Below are positions 8,921 through 16,274 of a stretch of DNA of 64,000 nt, one piece after another. A program made the position numbers and the translations under genes. The notes under the pieces were generated by a model. The model did no database searches. It saw nothing but the letters and a program-made list of their open reading frames with translations, and was not told the origin of the DNA. This DNA comes from JAOZPE01 sp964601275 (GTDB lineage Bacteria > Krumholzibacteriota > Krumholzibacteriia > JAJRXK01): assembly GCA_964601275.1 (NCBI GenBank), contig CAZRMV010000003.1, forward strand, positions 248,001 to 312,000. The letters are read 5' to 3'. Position 1 is the stretch's first letter, and the number at the start of each line of letters is the position of its first letter.

Positions 8921-9004
8921 CCATGCTGTTTGCAGGAAAAAACCAAAGAGACGGACACTGCGGGCGTTCCACCGGCGCCCCTGCGGAACGAGCCGCGGGG
9001 GAGA

Positions 9005-9049
9005 GCTGGATGGTCCAGCCTGCGACCATCGCGAAGCCGGCCTGCCGGC
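9005..9049 (+). promoter_or_regulatory. Structured rpsO leader, possible S15 autoregulatory site
   Basis: Two hairpins precede rpsO. The first has a 6-bp stem (9005-9010 with 9014-9019). The second has a 5-bp G/C stem with a CCTG loop (9036-9040 with 9045-9049) and ends one base before the GGAGGA ribosome binding site at 9051-9056. S15 represses its own mRNA in many bacteria through differing leader structures, so a hairpin touching the binding site fits that role. The functional link is inference. Confidence 0.35.
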
Positions 9050-9062
9050 GGGAGGAATGACG

Positions 9063-9332
9063 ATGGCCTTGGACAAGGACGCCAAAGAACGGATCATCAA
9101 GTCCTATCAGAAACACGAGGGTGATTCGGGTTCGCCGGAGGTGCAGATCGCACTCCTGAGCGAACGCATCGCCACGCTCACGGAGCATTTCAAGGTCCAC
9201 AAGAAAGACCACCATTCCAGGCGTGGTCTGTTGAAGATGGTCGGGCAGCGCAAGCGTCTGCTCAACTACCTCAAGACCAAGGACCTCGAGAGTTACCGGA
9301 AGCTGATCAAGGAATTGGGGATCCGCGGCTGA
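9063..9332 (+). CDS. rpsO: 30S ribosomal protein S15
   Basis: S15 is a primary 16S rRNA-binding protein that nucleates the central domain of the 30S subunit. The 89-residue product is exactly the usual length. It has the four-helix pattern: EGDSGSPEVQIALLSERI, the LTEHFKVHKKDHHSRRGLL core that contacts rRNA, and the VGQRKRLLNYL helix. I chose ATG 9063 over ATG 9057 because GGAGGA (9051-9056) is 6 bp from 9063 but abuts 9057; the choice also gives the standard MALDKDAK-like start. pnp lies 133 bp downstream, the conserved rpsO-pnp pairing. Confidence 0.97.
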   Translation: MALDKDAKERIIKSYQKHEGDSGSPEVQIALLSERIATLTEHFKVHKKDHHSRRGLLKMVGQRKRLLNYLKTKDLESYRKLIKELGIRG

Positions 9333-9352
9333 GCTGTACTCCGCTGCGCGTG

Positions 9353-9368
9353 GTCCGGGTTTCCGGAC
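9353..9368 (+). repeat. Small hairpin between rpsO and pnp
   Basis: A 6-bp stem (9353-9358 with 9363-9368) with a GTTT loop lies 20 nt after rpsO. There is no T-run. In Escherichia coli the rpsO-pnp gap holds an RNase III hairpin used in PNPase autoregulation; this one is shorter, so the parallel is weak. Confidence 0.3.
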
Positions 9369-9465
9369 AATGCACTTCCACGGGTTCCACTTGTGCCAGA
9401 AGTCCGCGTGAACTGTTTCACGTCGTCTGTCCGTCGTATGTCGTCAGTCGTAGGGAGAGAATACC

Positions 9466-11568
9466 TTGTTGAACAATCCAATCAGTGTCTCCATGGAGAT
9501 CAATGGAGCCATCTTCTCCATCGAGACCGGGCGTTTCGCCAAGCAGGCCGATGGTTCCGTCATCGTCCGCCACGGCGACACCATGGCGCTTCTGACCGCG
9601 GTCGCTTCCAAGAGGGAGAGCGACCGGGATTTCCTTCCTCTCTTCGTGGAATACCGGGAGAGGACCTATGCCGCCGGGAAGATCCCCGGTGGTTTCTTCA
9701 AGCGGGAATCCCGTCCCGCCGACCGAGAGGTGCTTTCGTGCCGGCTCATCGACCGTCCGTTGCGTCCCTTGTTTCCCAAGGAGTTCCGCAGCGAGATCCA
9801 GATCGCCAGCCACACCTTCTCCGCGGACGGCCAATACAGTGCCGACACCATTTCCATCACCGGCGCGTCGGCGGCCATGGGCCTGTCCGACATCCCCTTC
9901 CCGGAGATCGTCTCCGGGGTGCGCGTGGGACGCATCGACGGTGAACTCATCTGCAATCCAACCTTCGATCAGCTCGATGAGAGCGATATCGACCTGGTGG
10001 TCGCCGGCACCGACGAGATGGTGGTGATGATCGAGGGAAGCTGTGACGAGATCTCCGAGGACGAGCTGCTCGACGCGATCGATTTCGCGCACGAATGGAT
10101 TCGCAAGATCAACGCCTTGCAGCGCGAACTCATCGAGAAGGTCGGCGCCCCGGTCAAGCGCGAGCTCAAGCCGGTCGAGGTGGACGAGGATCTGGCCGCC
10201 AAGGTCAAGGAGCTCGCCGCCGACAAGATGGCCCAGGCCATCCGGCACCGGGGGAAGATGGAACGCGAGGCCGCGGTGAACGAGGTGAAGGAGGAAGTGA
10301 AGGCGGCGCTGGTTCCCGAGGACGACCCCGATGGTATCGCGGCGCAGGTTTCCAAGCTGTTGTATCAGCTCGAGAAGGACTCGATGCGCGCGATGGTGCT
10401 GAATGAAGGCGTCCGGGCCGACGGTCGTTCGCTCGAGGAGGTCCGGCCCATCGAGATCGAAGTCGGGGTCCTTCCCCGGGCCCACGGTTCGGCCCTCTTC
10501 ACCCGGGGCGAGACCCAGAGTCTCTGCGCGGCCACCCTGGGAACCCAGAAGGACGAGCAGAAGATCGACGCCCTCGAGGGCGAGAGCTACAAGAGCTTCA
10601 TGCTGCACTACAACTTCCCCCCGTTCAGCGTGGGAGAAGTCGGGTTCTTCCGGGGAGCCGGGCGCCGGGAGATCGGCCACGGCATGTTGGCCGAACGCGC
10701 GCTGGAGCCCATGGTTCCGGCCAGCGAGGACTTCCCCTACACCATTCGTCTGGTGAGCGACATCCTCGAATCGAACGGTTCGTCTTCGATGGCTTCGGTC
10801 TGCGCCGGCAGCCTCGCCATGATGGACGCGGGGGTTCCCATGCACGCCCCGGTGGCCGGAGTCGCCATGGGTCTGATCAAAGAGGGGGACAAGGTCGCCG
10901 TGCTGACCGACATCCTGGGCCTGGAAGATCATCTCGGCGACATGGACTTCAAGGTGACCGGGACGCGACAGGGCATCACCGCCTTCCAGTTGGACACCAA
11001 GATCGCCGGTCTTTCGCGGGAGATCATGTCCGAGGCGGTCAGCCGGGCGCGCGCCGCGAGGTTGCACATCTTGGACAAGATGGATGAGGTGCTGCCGGCT
11101 CCGCGCAAGGAACTGAGTCAGTACGCTCCCAAGATGTCGACCATCCAGATTCCGGTCAGCAAGATCGGGGCTCTCATCGGGCCGGGCGGCAAGATCATCA
11201 AGAAGTTGCAGGAAGACACCGGAGCGACCATCGAGGTGAACGACGAGGGTCTGGTCTTCGTGTCGGCGATGGACCAGGCGTCTGGACAAGCCGCGATCGA
11301 CCTCATCTCCGGGATGATGGCCGAGCCCGAGGTCGGCAAGCGTTACAAGGGGTTGGTGAAGCGCATCACCGACTTCGGCGCATTCGTCGAGATCCTTCCC
11401 AACAAGGAAGGGTTGCTGCACATCAGCGAACTCGACAACAAGCGGGTCCGTTCGGTGAGCGACGTCCTGCAGGAAGGCGAGGAGGTGGAAGTGGAGGTGC
11501 TCGAGGTCGATCCTCGCGCAGGCCGCATCCGTCTCAGCCGCAAGGCGGTACTGAACGCCCAGAAGTGA
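9466..11568 (+). CDS. pnp: Polyribonucleotide nucleotidyltransferase (PNPase)
   Basis: PNPase is the trimeric phosphorolytic 3'-5' exoribonuclease of the RNA degradosome. The 700 residues are the usual length. Domains in order: RNase PH-like 1 (about 10-140), an alpha-helical linker (about 150-235), RNase PH-like 2 (about 310-545, with SDILESNGSSSMASVCAGS), KH (about 557-612, core IGPGGKIIK) and S1 (about 622-690). The start is TTG 9466, 8 bp after AGGGAG (9452-9457), giving the MLNNPIS opening like other PNPases; ATG 9493 would remove nine residues. It follows rpsO and is closed by a hairpin at 11593. Confidence 0.97.
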   Translation: MLNNPISVSMEINGAIFSIETGRFAKQADGSVIVRHGDTMALLTAVASKRESDRDFLPLFVEYRERTYAAGKIPGGFFKRESRPADREVLSCRLIDRPLRPLFPKEFRSEIQIASHTFSADGQYSADTISITGASAAMGLSDIPFPEIVSGVRVGRIDGELICNPTFDQLDESDIDLVVAGTDEMVVMIEGSCDEISEDELLDAIDFAHEWIRKINALQRELIEKVGAPVKRELKPVEVDEDLAAKVKELAADKMAQAIRHRGKMEREAAVNEVKEEVKAALVPEDDPDGIAAQVSKLLYQLEKDSMRAMVLNEGVRADGRSLEEVRPIEIEVGVLPRAHGSALFTRGETQSLCAATLGTQKDEQKIDALEGESYKSFMLHYNFPPFSVGEVGFFRGAGRREIGHGMLAERALEPMVPASEDFPYTIRLVSDILESNGSSSMASVCAGSLAMMDAGVPMHAPVAGVAMGLIKEGDKVAVLTDILGLEDHLGDMDFKVTGTRQGITAFQLDTKIAGLSREIMSEAVSRARAARLHILDKMDEVLPAPRKELSQYAPKMSTIQIPVSKIGALIGPGGKIIKKLQEDTGATIEVNDEGLVFVSAMDQASGQAAIDLISGMMAEPEVGKRYKGLVKRITDFGAFVEILPNKEGLLHISELDNKRVRSVSDVLQEGEEVEVEVLEVDPRAGRIRLSRKAVLNAQK

Positions 11569-11592
11569 TCGACCTGCATGTTCTCCGTCGTC

Positions 11593-11617
11593 GGGGGCGG
11601 ATCATGGATCCGCCCCC
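11593..11617 (+). terminator. Terminator-like hairpin after pnp
   Basis: A perfect 11-bp inverted repeat (11593-11603 with 11607-11617) closes a 3-nt loop, 25 nt after the pnp stop. The stem is very stable but the downstream bases are GCGTCGTTCCC, with no clean T-run. It most likely ends or protects the rpsO-pnp transcript; the next gene is only 22 bp further on, so some read-through may occur. Confidence 0.55.
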
Positions 11618-11638
11618 GCGTCGTTCCCGGAGGAGCCC

Positions 11639-12907
11639 GTGAACCTGCCCCCGATGGAAAAAGAGACTCCGCCCGGCCGCCGCACCCTCGACAATGGTTC
11701 GGTCCTGCTGAGTCGTCCGACCCCCGGCACGCATGGGATCGCGCTGGGAGTCTGGATGCGCAGCGGAAGCCGGCATGAGGACCCGTCTCTGGGGGGAATC
11801 AGCCACTTGTTGGAGCACATGGTCTTCAAGGGGACCCGCCGGCGGAGCGCCTACGAGCTCAGCCGCGACATGGAGGCCCTGGGAGCCAACCTGGACGCCT
11901 TCACCACCAAGGAGACCACCGCCTATACCCTGCGCGTGCTCCCCGACCAACTGGAGGAGGCCCTGGTCATCCTCGCCGAGATGCTGGAGGAATCGGTCCA
12001 CCCCCAGGACCAGCTGGAGTTGGAGAAGGAAGTCGTCCTGGAGGAGATCCTGTCCAGTGAGGACACCCCCGACGATTTCGTCCACGAGCGCTTCCTCGAA
12101 CACCTCTACCCCGGTCATCCTCTCAGCCGCCCCATCCTGGGGACGAAGGAGACGGTGGCGGCGATCGGTCGGGACGATCTTCTCTCGCACATGCGCGCGG
12201 TCCACCGGGGCGGCAACGTGATCCTCTCCCTCACCGGTGCGATCGGTCCCCGGGAACTGGAGATCGTGGCCGATGCCTTCCGTTTTCCACCCGGGCACCG
12301 CGAACAGGGCGATCGAAGCGCGCCCCCTTCGCCCTCACCGGGCAGCCACAGCTATCCGAAGGATCTCACCCAGCTCTATCTGGAGATCGGGGTGCCCACG
12401 GTCGGCATGGACCATCCCGACCGCTATGGGCTCGTCCTGCTCGCCAATCTCCTCGGGGGGGGAATGAGCAGCCGTCTGTTCCAGCGGATCCGTGAACAGG
12501 AAGGTCTGGCCTACAACATCTATTGCTGGTGTGACTTCAACGCCGACGCCGGTTGTCTCTCCACCTCCCTGTGCGCCAGCCCGGACAAGGGACTGCGCGC
12601 CCTCGAAGTGGTGGCCGAGGAATACCAACGGTTGCGGCGGGGCGAGGTCGGCGACGAGGAACTGGTCACCAACCGCAACCAGGTGCTCTCTTCGATGATC
12701 CTCTCGCTTGAGGGGTCGATGCACCAGATGTCCCGCCTGGCCCGCGAGGAGATCTACTTCGGGCGCTTCGTTTCCCTCGAGGAGATGATCCGGCAGCTCT
12801 TCGCCGTCGATCGGGATCAACTGGTCCGCCTGGCCGAAGTCTATCTCGATCCCGCCCTCCAGACGGTGGTGGCCCACGGCCCGGCCCGGGAACTGGTCTT
12901 CTCCTGA
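11639..12907 (+). CDS. M16-family zinc metallopeptidase (processing-peptidase-like)
   Basis: A single-copy M16B peptidase related to mitochondrial processing peptidase and Bacillus MlpA. It has the inverted zinc motif HLLEH at residues 56-60 (His56, Glu59, His60) and a downstream glutamate cluster at 131-136 that supplies the third ligand. The C-terminal M16 domain contains the ANLLGGGMSSRLFQRIRE substrate-closing segment. Its 422 residues match the family and there is no signal peptide, so it is predicted cytoplasmic. The start is GTG 11639, with GGAGGA (11629-11634) 4 bp upstream. M16 genes often follow pnp in other bacteria. The native substrate is unknown. Confidence 0.92.
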   Translation: MNLPPMEKETPPGRRTLDNGSVLLSRPTPGTHGIALGVWMRSGSRHEDPSLGGISHLLEHMVFKGTRRRSAYELSRDMEALGANLDAFTTKETTAYTLRVLPDQLEEALVILAEMLEESVHPQDQLELEKEVVLEEILSSEDTPDDFVHERFLEHLYPGHPLSRPILGTKETVAAIGRDDLLSHMRAVHRGGNVILSLTGAIGPRELEIVADAFRFPPGHREQGDRSAPPSPSPGSHSYPKDLTQLYLEIGVPTVGMDHPDRYGLVLLANLLGGGMSSRLFQRIREQEGLAYNIYCWCDFNADAGCLSTSLCASPDKGLRALEVVAEEYQRLRRGEVGDEELVTNRNQVLSSMILSLEGSMHQMSRLAREEIYFGRFVSLEEMIRQLFAVDRDQLVRLAEVYLDPALQTVVAHGPARELVFS

Positions 12908-12983
12908 CCCGGTTTCCGCCCTCTTCAAGCCTCTGGAAGACAATCTTCGGATGGCCGATGCCCGGCCGGCCGGAGAGACCGTC

Positions 12984-14177
12984 TCAAGCGGGAACGAACG
13001 CCCCGGTTTCCTCCAATCGCCCGAGACAGGCGCCGAGAGCCGCGTCTTCCAGGCAGAGACTCAACCGGACATGGCCGCGTCCGGCCGGCCCGAAGGCGGA
13101 ACCGGGCGCCAGCAGGACTCCGCTCCGATCGAGGACCTGTTCCACGAAGGCCTGGTCGTCATCGCCCCATCCCGCGGGAATCGGGCCCCACAGGTAGATG
13201 GTGGCGGCCGATGGAGGCAGTGACAGACCCAGCCGGGCAAGCCCCTCGCGGAATCGCTGTTGTTGTCGACGCAGCCGGCTGCGCTGTTGGCTGAGGAAGG
13301 CGTCGTCCCCGGTGAGCGCGGAGAGGGTCGCCTCCTGGGCGGCGAGGAAGGGTCCGGGACCACGATGCCCAGCTCGGAGGGCCAGGCGACCGATCCGCTC
13401 CGCTCCTCCGGCGAGGAAGGCCGGACCCCAGCCGCTCAGACGATGGCTGCAGGCCGGGGTGGAGATCTCCAACGCTCCCTCCCGGGCGCCGGGGAGCTCG
13501 AAGATGGAGGAGGGGAGGTGCCCCTCGACCAGGGAGAATTCGCTCCAGCGGATATCGTTCACCAGCAGGATGTCGTGTTCGCGGCACCGAGCGAGAGCCT
13601 CGCGCAGGTGACCGAGATCGCAGACCGATCCGGTGGGATCCTGCGGATAGGCCAGAAGCAGCATCCGCGCCGCTCGGAACGAATCGGGAGGGATCCGGTC
13701 GAAGGCGAGCCGGCCCTCGGCGTCCAACGGAACGAAGACGGGATGGGCCCGGGCCAGTGCGGCGGCGGACAGCCAGGACGGCGGACACGGGGTGGGCAGC
13801 AGGAGGACCTCTGCTTCCTCCAGATCGGCGCCGAGGACCAGGTGGATCGCCTCCAGGGGGCTGGCCATCGGCAGGATCTCCTCCTGGGGCTCCAGATGCA
13901 CGGTGAAGCGCCGCTCGTACCACTCGGAAACCGCCCGGCGCAGCTCGGGCAGCCCCTCTACCTGAGAATGGCGGTGCGCGCTGGTCCCGAATCGGCGCAG
14001 CGAATCGGTGAAGGCCCGGAGGACGTGTTCGGGCGGCCGGCCGGCCGGACAGCCCAGGCTGAGATCGAAGAGGGACACCCCGCGGGCGCGTACCGCCTCG
14101 GCGATCTGGTGGAGTCTCTCGAACACGAACGGCCGCTGGAGAAGGGAATCGAGGGGCGTTTCGTGCATGGCGGACAT
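12984..14177 (-). CDS. Aminotransferase-fold protein lacking the PLP lysine (predicted pseudoenzyme)
   Basis: The 397 residues align along their length with class I/II fold-type I aminotransferases of the LL-diaminopimelate/alanine group: LFDLSLGCPAGRPPEHV, HSQVEGLPELRRAVSEWYERRF, LLLAYPQDPTG and a final HVRLSL arginine. The active site is broken. The usual SK.Y...GWR motif reads TPACSHRLSGWGPA, so the Schiff-base lysine position is Cys243. NNPTG is QDPTG (180-183). The tyrosine after the pyridine-binding Asp208 is Trp211. There is not one lysine in the whole protein, so no alternative lysine can replace it. The frame is intact, so it is probably maintained. The gene is convergent with the M16 peptidase (76-bp gap) and divergent from the NodB-fold gene. 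An in-frame ATG at 14168 is an alternative start. A non-catalytic or binding role is inferred. Confidence 0.8.
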   Translation of the reverse strand: MSAMHETPLDSLLQRPFVFERLHQIAEAVRARGVSLFDLSLGCPAGRPPEHVLRAFTDSLRRFGTSAHRHSQVEGLPELRRAVSEWYERRFTVHLEPQEEILPMASPLEAIHLVLGADLEEAEVLLLPTPCPPSWLSAAALARAHPVFVPLDAEGRLAFDRIPPDSFRAARMLLLAYPQDPTGSVCDLGHLREALARCREHDILLVNDIRWSEFSLVEGHLPSSIFELPGAREGALEISTPACSHRLSGWGPAFLAGGAERIGRLALRAGHRGPGPFLAAQEATLSALTGDDAFLSQQRSRLRRQQQRFREGLARLGLSLPPSAATIYLWGPIPAGWGDDDQAFVEQVLDRSGVLLAPGSAFGPAGRGHVRLSLCLEDAALGACLGRLEETGAFVPA

Positions 14178-14435
14178 CCCGGGACCGAGGGGATCTGGGG
14201 CCTCTGCTGCAGCCTAGCACAGCTTCCTTCCCGGGAAAACCGCGCCGTCGAGCCCTGGAGGACGGTTTCCGATCGCCCGGACGCGTAGACACACCGCGCC
14301 GGGCGTGCTACAGTGGAAGTCCTGACACTGGTGTTCCCTGCGGGCGCCATCCCTTGCTGAAGATCCGCCGGCCTTGGTCTGGATGGGCCAAGGTGTGTGG
14401 GTGTATGTGGCTCAAGGCACCAGGATGAGGCTCCC
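14178..14435. other. Divergent intergenic region, 258 bp
   Basis: This gap separates two divergent genes. On the plus strand it holds a convincing promoter at 14286-14314. On the minus strand a weaker TGC-TAGGCT extended -10-like site lies near 14208-14216, with TTTTCC about 17 bp upstream of it. No small gene or RNA was recognised. Confidence 0.5.
14286..14314 (+). promoter_or_regulatory. Promoter with extended -10 for the NodB-fold gene
   Basis: TAGACA (14286-14291, one mismatch from TTGACA) is followed after 17 bp by TACAGT (14309-14314). A TG dinucleotide one base upstream of the -10 box (14306-14307) makes it an extended -10. The predicted start leaves a leader of about 115 nt. Confidence 0.5.
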
Positions 14436-15185
14436 ATGATCTGGTCGACCGCTGCGCATGTCAGTGATCCTGAGGTATCGACCCTTCCCCTCGCATTGTT
14501 CTGCTGCCGGGTGAGTGATCATCCGGGTCTGGGGTTCACTGCGATCTCCCGTTCCCGCTTCGAAAGGGTCCTCGACGGCCTCCTGGAGGAGCGGGTGCGC
14601 TTTCTCGACCTGGAGGATTACTGCCGTGCCGTCGACGGAGAGATCGACGGGAGCGGTCTGCTCCTGGCCTTCGAGACGGCGGAGGCGGATTTTCTGACCA
14701 CCGCCCTGCCGGTACTCTCCGAACGCGGTCTGCCCGCGGTGCTCTTCGTCGCGACGGCTTCGGTGGGACACGTGCTGGTGCAGGGTTTCGGCCCGTTCCG
14801 GCGGGAATCGTCGTTCTTGTCCTGGTCCCAACTGCGAAAGCTGCAAGCGGCGGGCATCCGCACGCAGTCGGCGGGACATCGGCAGATCGACCTGAGAAGT
14901 GTTCCTCCCGAGGTGGCGTTCGGAGATCTCATCCGTTCCCGCCGGGAACTCGAGCATCGGCTTTCCGAGGAAGCGATCGCCCTCTCCTATCCCCACCGGA
15001 GCGTGGACGAGGAAGTCGCCGATCTCGCCCGGCGAGCCGGCTTCTGCCTGGCTTTCGGTTCGGGACAGGGGAGGATCTCCGACCCGCGCTTCGATCTTCC
15101 CTGGCTCAAGTTGCGTCCGACCGATTCGGTCGAGTCGATCCTCCAGCGGAGCCGGAAACTCAAGGCTCGGCGGGCTCGGGCGTGA
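14436..15185 (+). CDS. NodB/polysaccharide-deacetylase-fold protein with degenerate metal site
   Basis: The 249 residues follow the NodB homology fold, with segments LPVLSERGLPAVLFVAT, FLSWSQLRKLQAAGI, ALSYPHRSVDEEVADLARRA and a final LPWLKLRP. The catalytic motifs are lost. The TFDDG motif is AFETA (78-82), replacing base and metal aspartates with Glu80 and Thr81. The SHTxxH motif is SAGHRQ (145-150), replacing both metal histidines with Ala146 and Gln150. AYPYG is SYPHR (184-188). A working zinc-dependent deacetylase is therefore unlikely. I chose ATG 14436, with ATGAGG (14425-14430) 5 bp upstream. No signal peptide is evident. Its end overlaps the convergent DUF4388 gene by 26 bp. A sugar-binding or structural role is possible. 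Confidence 0.75.
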   Translation: MIWSTAAHVSDPEVSTLPLALFCCRVSDHPGLGFTAISRSRFERVLDGLLEERVRFLDLEDYCRAVDGEIDGSGLLLAFETAEADFLTTALPVLSERGLPAVLFVATASVGHVLVQGFGPFRRESSFLSWSQLRKLQAAGIRTQSAGHRQIDLRSVPPEVAFGDLIRSRRELEHRLSEEAIALSYPHRSVDEEVADLARRAGFCLAFGSGQGRISDPRFDLPWLKLRPTDSVESILQRSRKLKARRARA

Positions 15186-16269
15186 TCGGGGTCTCGCTGG
15201 CGCGGCTCAGGCGGTAGGAATCGCGGCTCAAGCGCTGGTAGCGGTAGTCGGAGAGAGGGAACCGGTCTCCCAGATACAGTGGAGAAAGCAGCTTGCCCAG
15301 GCTGGAGGGGTAGCTTCCCTCGGCCTGGTGGAAGAGGTCGAGGGCGGCGTTGAGCCGCGCGGTCTGTTGGTCCCAGCGGAATACCCGCGCTCTCTCCGCC
15401 GCTTCGGTAGGGCGCTTGGCATATCCATCGGAGGGCCCCATCCACCAGGAGATCCCCAGGGCGGTCAGAGCGAAGAGCAACACCACCCAGGTGGCCGCGG
15501 TGGCCAGGGGCGGGCGGTCGTCTGCGGGCTTGGCGGCCGGCTCCTTCTCTTCCTTGGGGGCGGGACGATCGAGGACGCGGAGCAGGTTCTCCTCGCAGAG
15601 CATGTCGAGGGTCTGCAGAACATCGAAGTACGACATGCGCCCATGGGAGACGATCCATCCCAGGGTGTTCTCCGCACCGACGACCTCGAGGAGTCCGAGC
15701 ATCCGTTCGCCCAGAGGACGCTCATCGAGGGGGGTGTCGGTGCGTCGGATGCGGACGCTCTCGTCGAAGAAACGCTCCTCCAGCGAGGCGATTTCGTCGA
15801 TCCGCCGCGCCGCTTCCATGAGCAGGCCTTCCACCTTCACCCGGATCCGTCCCTTCAGGCCCTGGAGCACATCCCGCTCGGAGCGGAAGCGATAGCGTCC
15901 GTCCCTCAGGAGCATGCCGCGGAAGATGTGTTCCTGCACCACGTCGTGCTGGATGCGCAGGAGTTCCTCGGGACCGAAATGCCCCTCGTTGACCAGGATT
16001 TCCGACAGGTCCAGCGAGCTGTTCTGCTGGATGAACTCGATGTGTTCCCAGTTCTCCGACTCGAGGAATCCATACGATCTGAGGTAGATCTTGAGGGGAT
16101 CGGGGGTGGTGCCCCGGCGATCGCGGTAGCTCACCAGCTCACCGTTCTCGAAGTAGAGAACCATGGGATAGGACGCATCCACGGTGAGGACGCCGGTCTT
16201 TTGTTGCAGGGCGATCAGCTGGAGGATCTCCTCCAGGGTGAACTCGCTCAGACGTCCTTCGAGTGCCAT
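15160..16269 (-). CDS. DUF4388 (PatA-like) membrane protein with a pseudopilin-like C-terminal segment
   Basis: The N-terminal 110 residues match DUF4388, the PatA-type domain: MALEGRLSEFTLEEILQLIA, then QKTGVLTV and the YFENGELVSY strand. These domains usually sit in signalling or gene-regulation proteins. A helical region follows (to about 230), then a Lys/Pro linker and one membrane helix (about 258-278). The C-terminal tail contains LDLFHQAEGSYPSSLGKLL, reminiscent of the post-helix segment of GspG-type pseudopilins. The start is ATG 16269, with GAGG 9 bp upstream; a TTG at 16278 would overlap the upstream gene. It lies 5 bp after the TPR/zinc-ribbon gene and is probably co-transcribed with it. 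Function unknown; perhaps a cytoplasmic sensor tied to an outer domain. Confidence 0.7.
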   Translation of the reverse strand: MALEGRLSEFTLEEILQLIALQQKTGVLTVDASYPMVLYFENGELVSYRDRRGTTPDPLKIYLRSYGFLESENWEHIEFIQQNSSLDLSEILVNEGHFGPEELLRIQHDVVQEHIFRGMLLRDGRYRFRSERDVLQGLKGRIRVKVEGLLMEAARRIDEIASLEERFFDESVRIRRTDTPLDERPLGERMLGLLEVVGAENTLGWIVSHGRMSYFDVLQTLDMLCEENLLRVLDRPAPKEEKEPAAKPADDRPPLATAATWVVLLFALTALGISWWMGPSDGYAKRPTEAAERARVFRWDQQTARLNAALDLFHQAEGSYPSSLGKLLSPLYLGDRFPLSDYRYQRLSRDSYRLSRASETPITPEPAEP

Positions 16270-16274
16270 GGGAA

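Noticed and set aside
9418..11421. A 667-codon open frame on the minus strand opposite pnp
   Set aside because: Same cause: a mirror of the conserved PNPase codons, with no start signal or family similarity.
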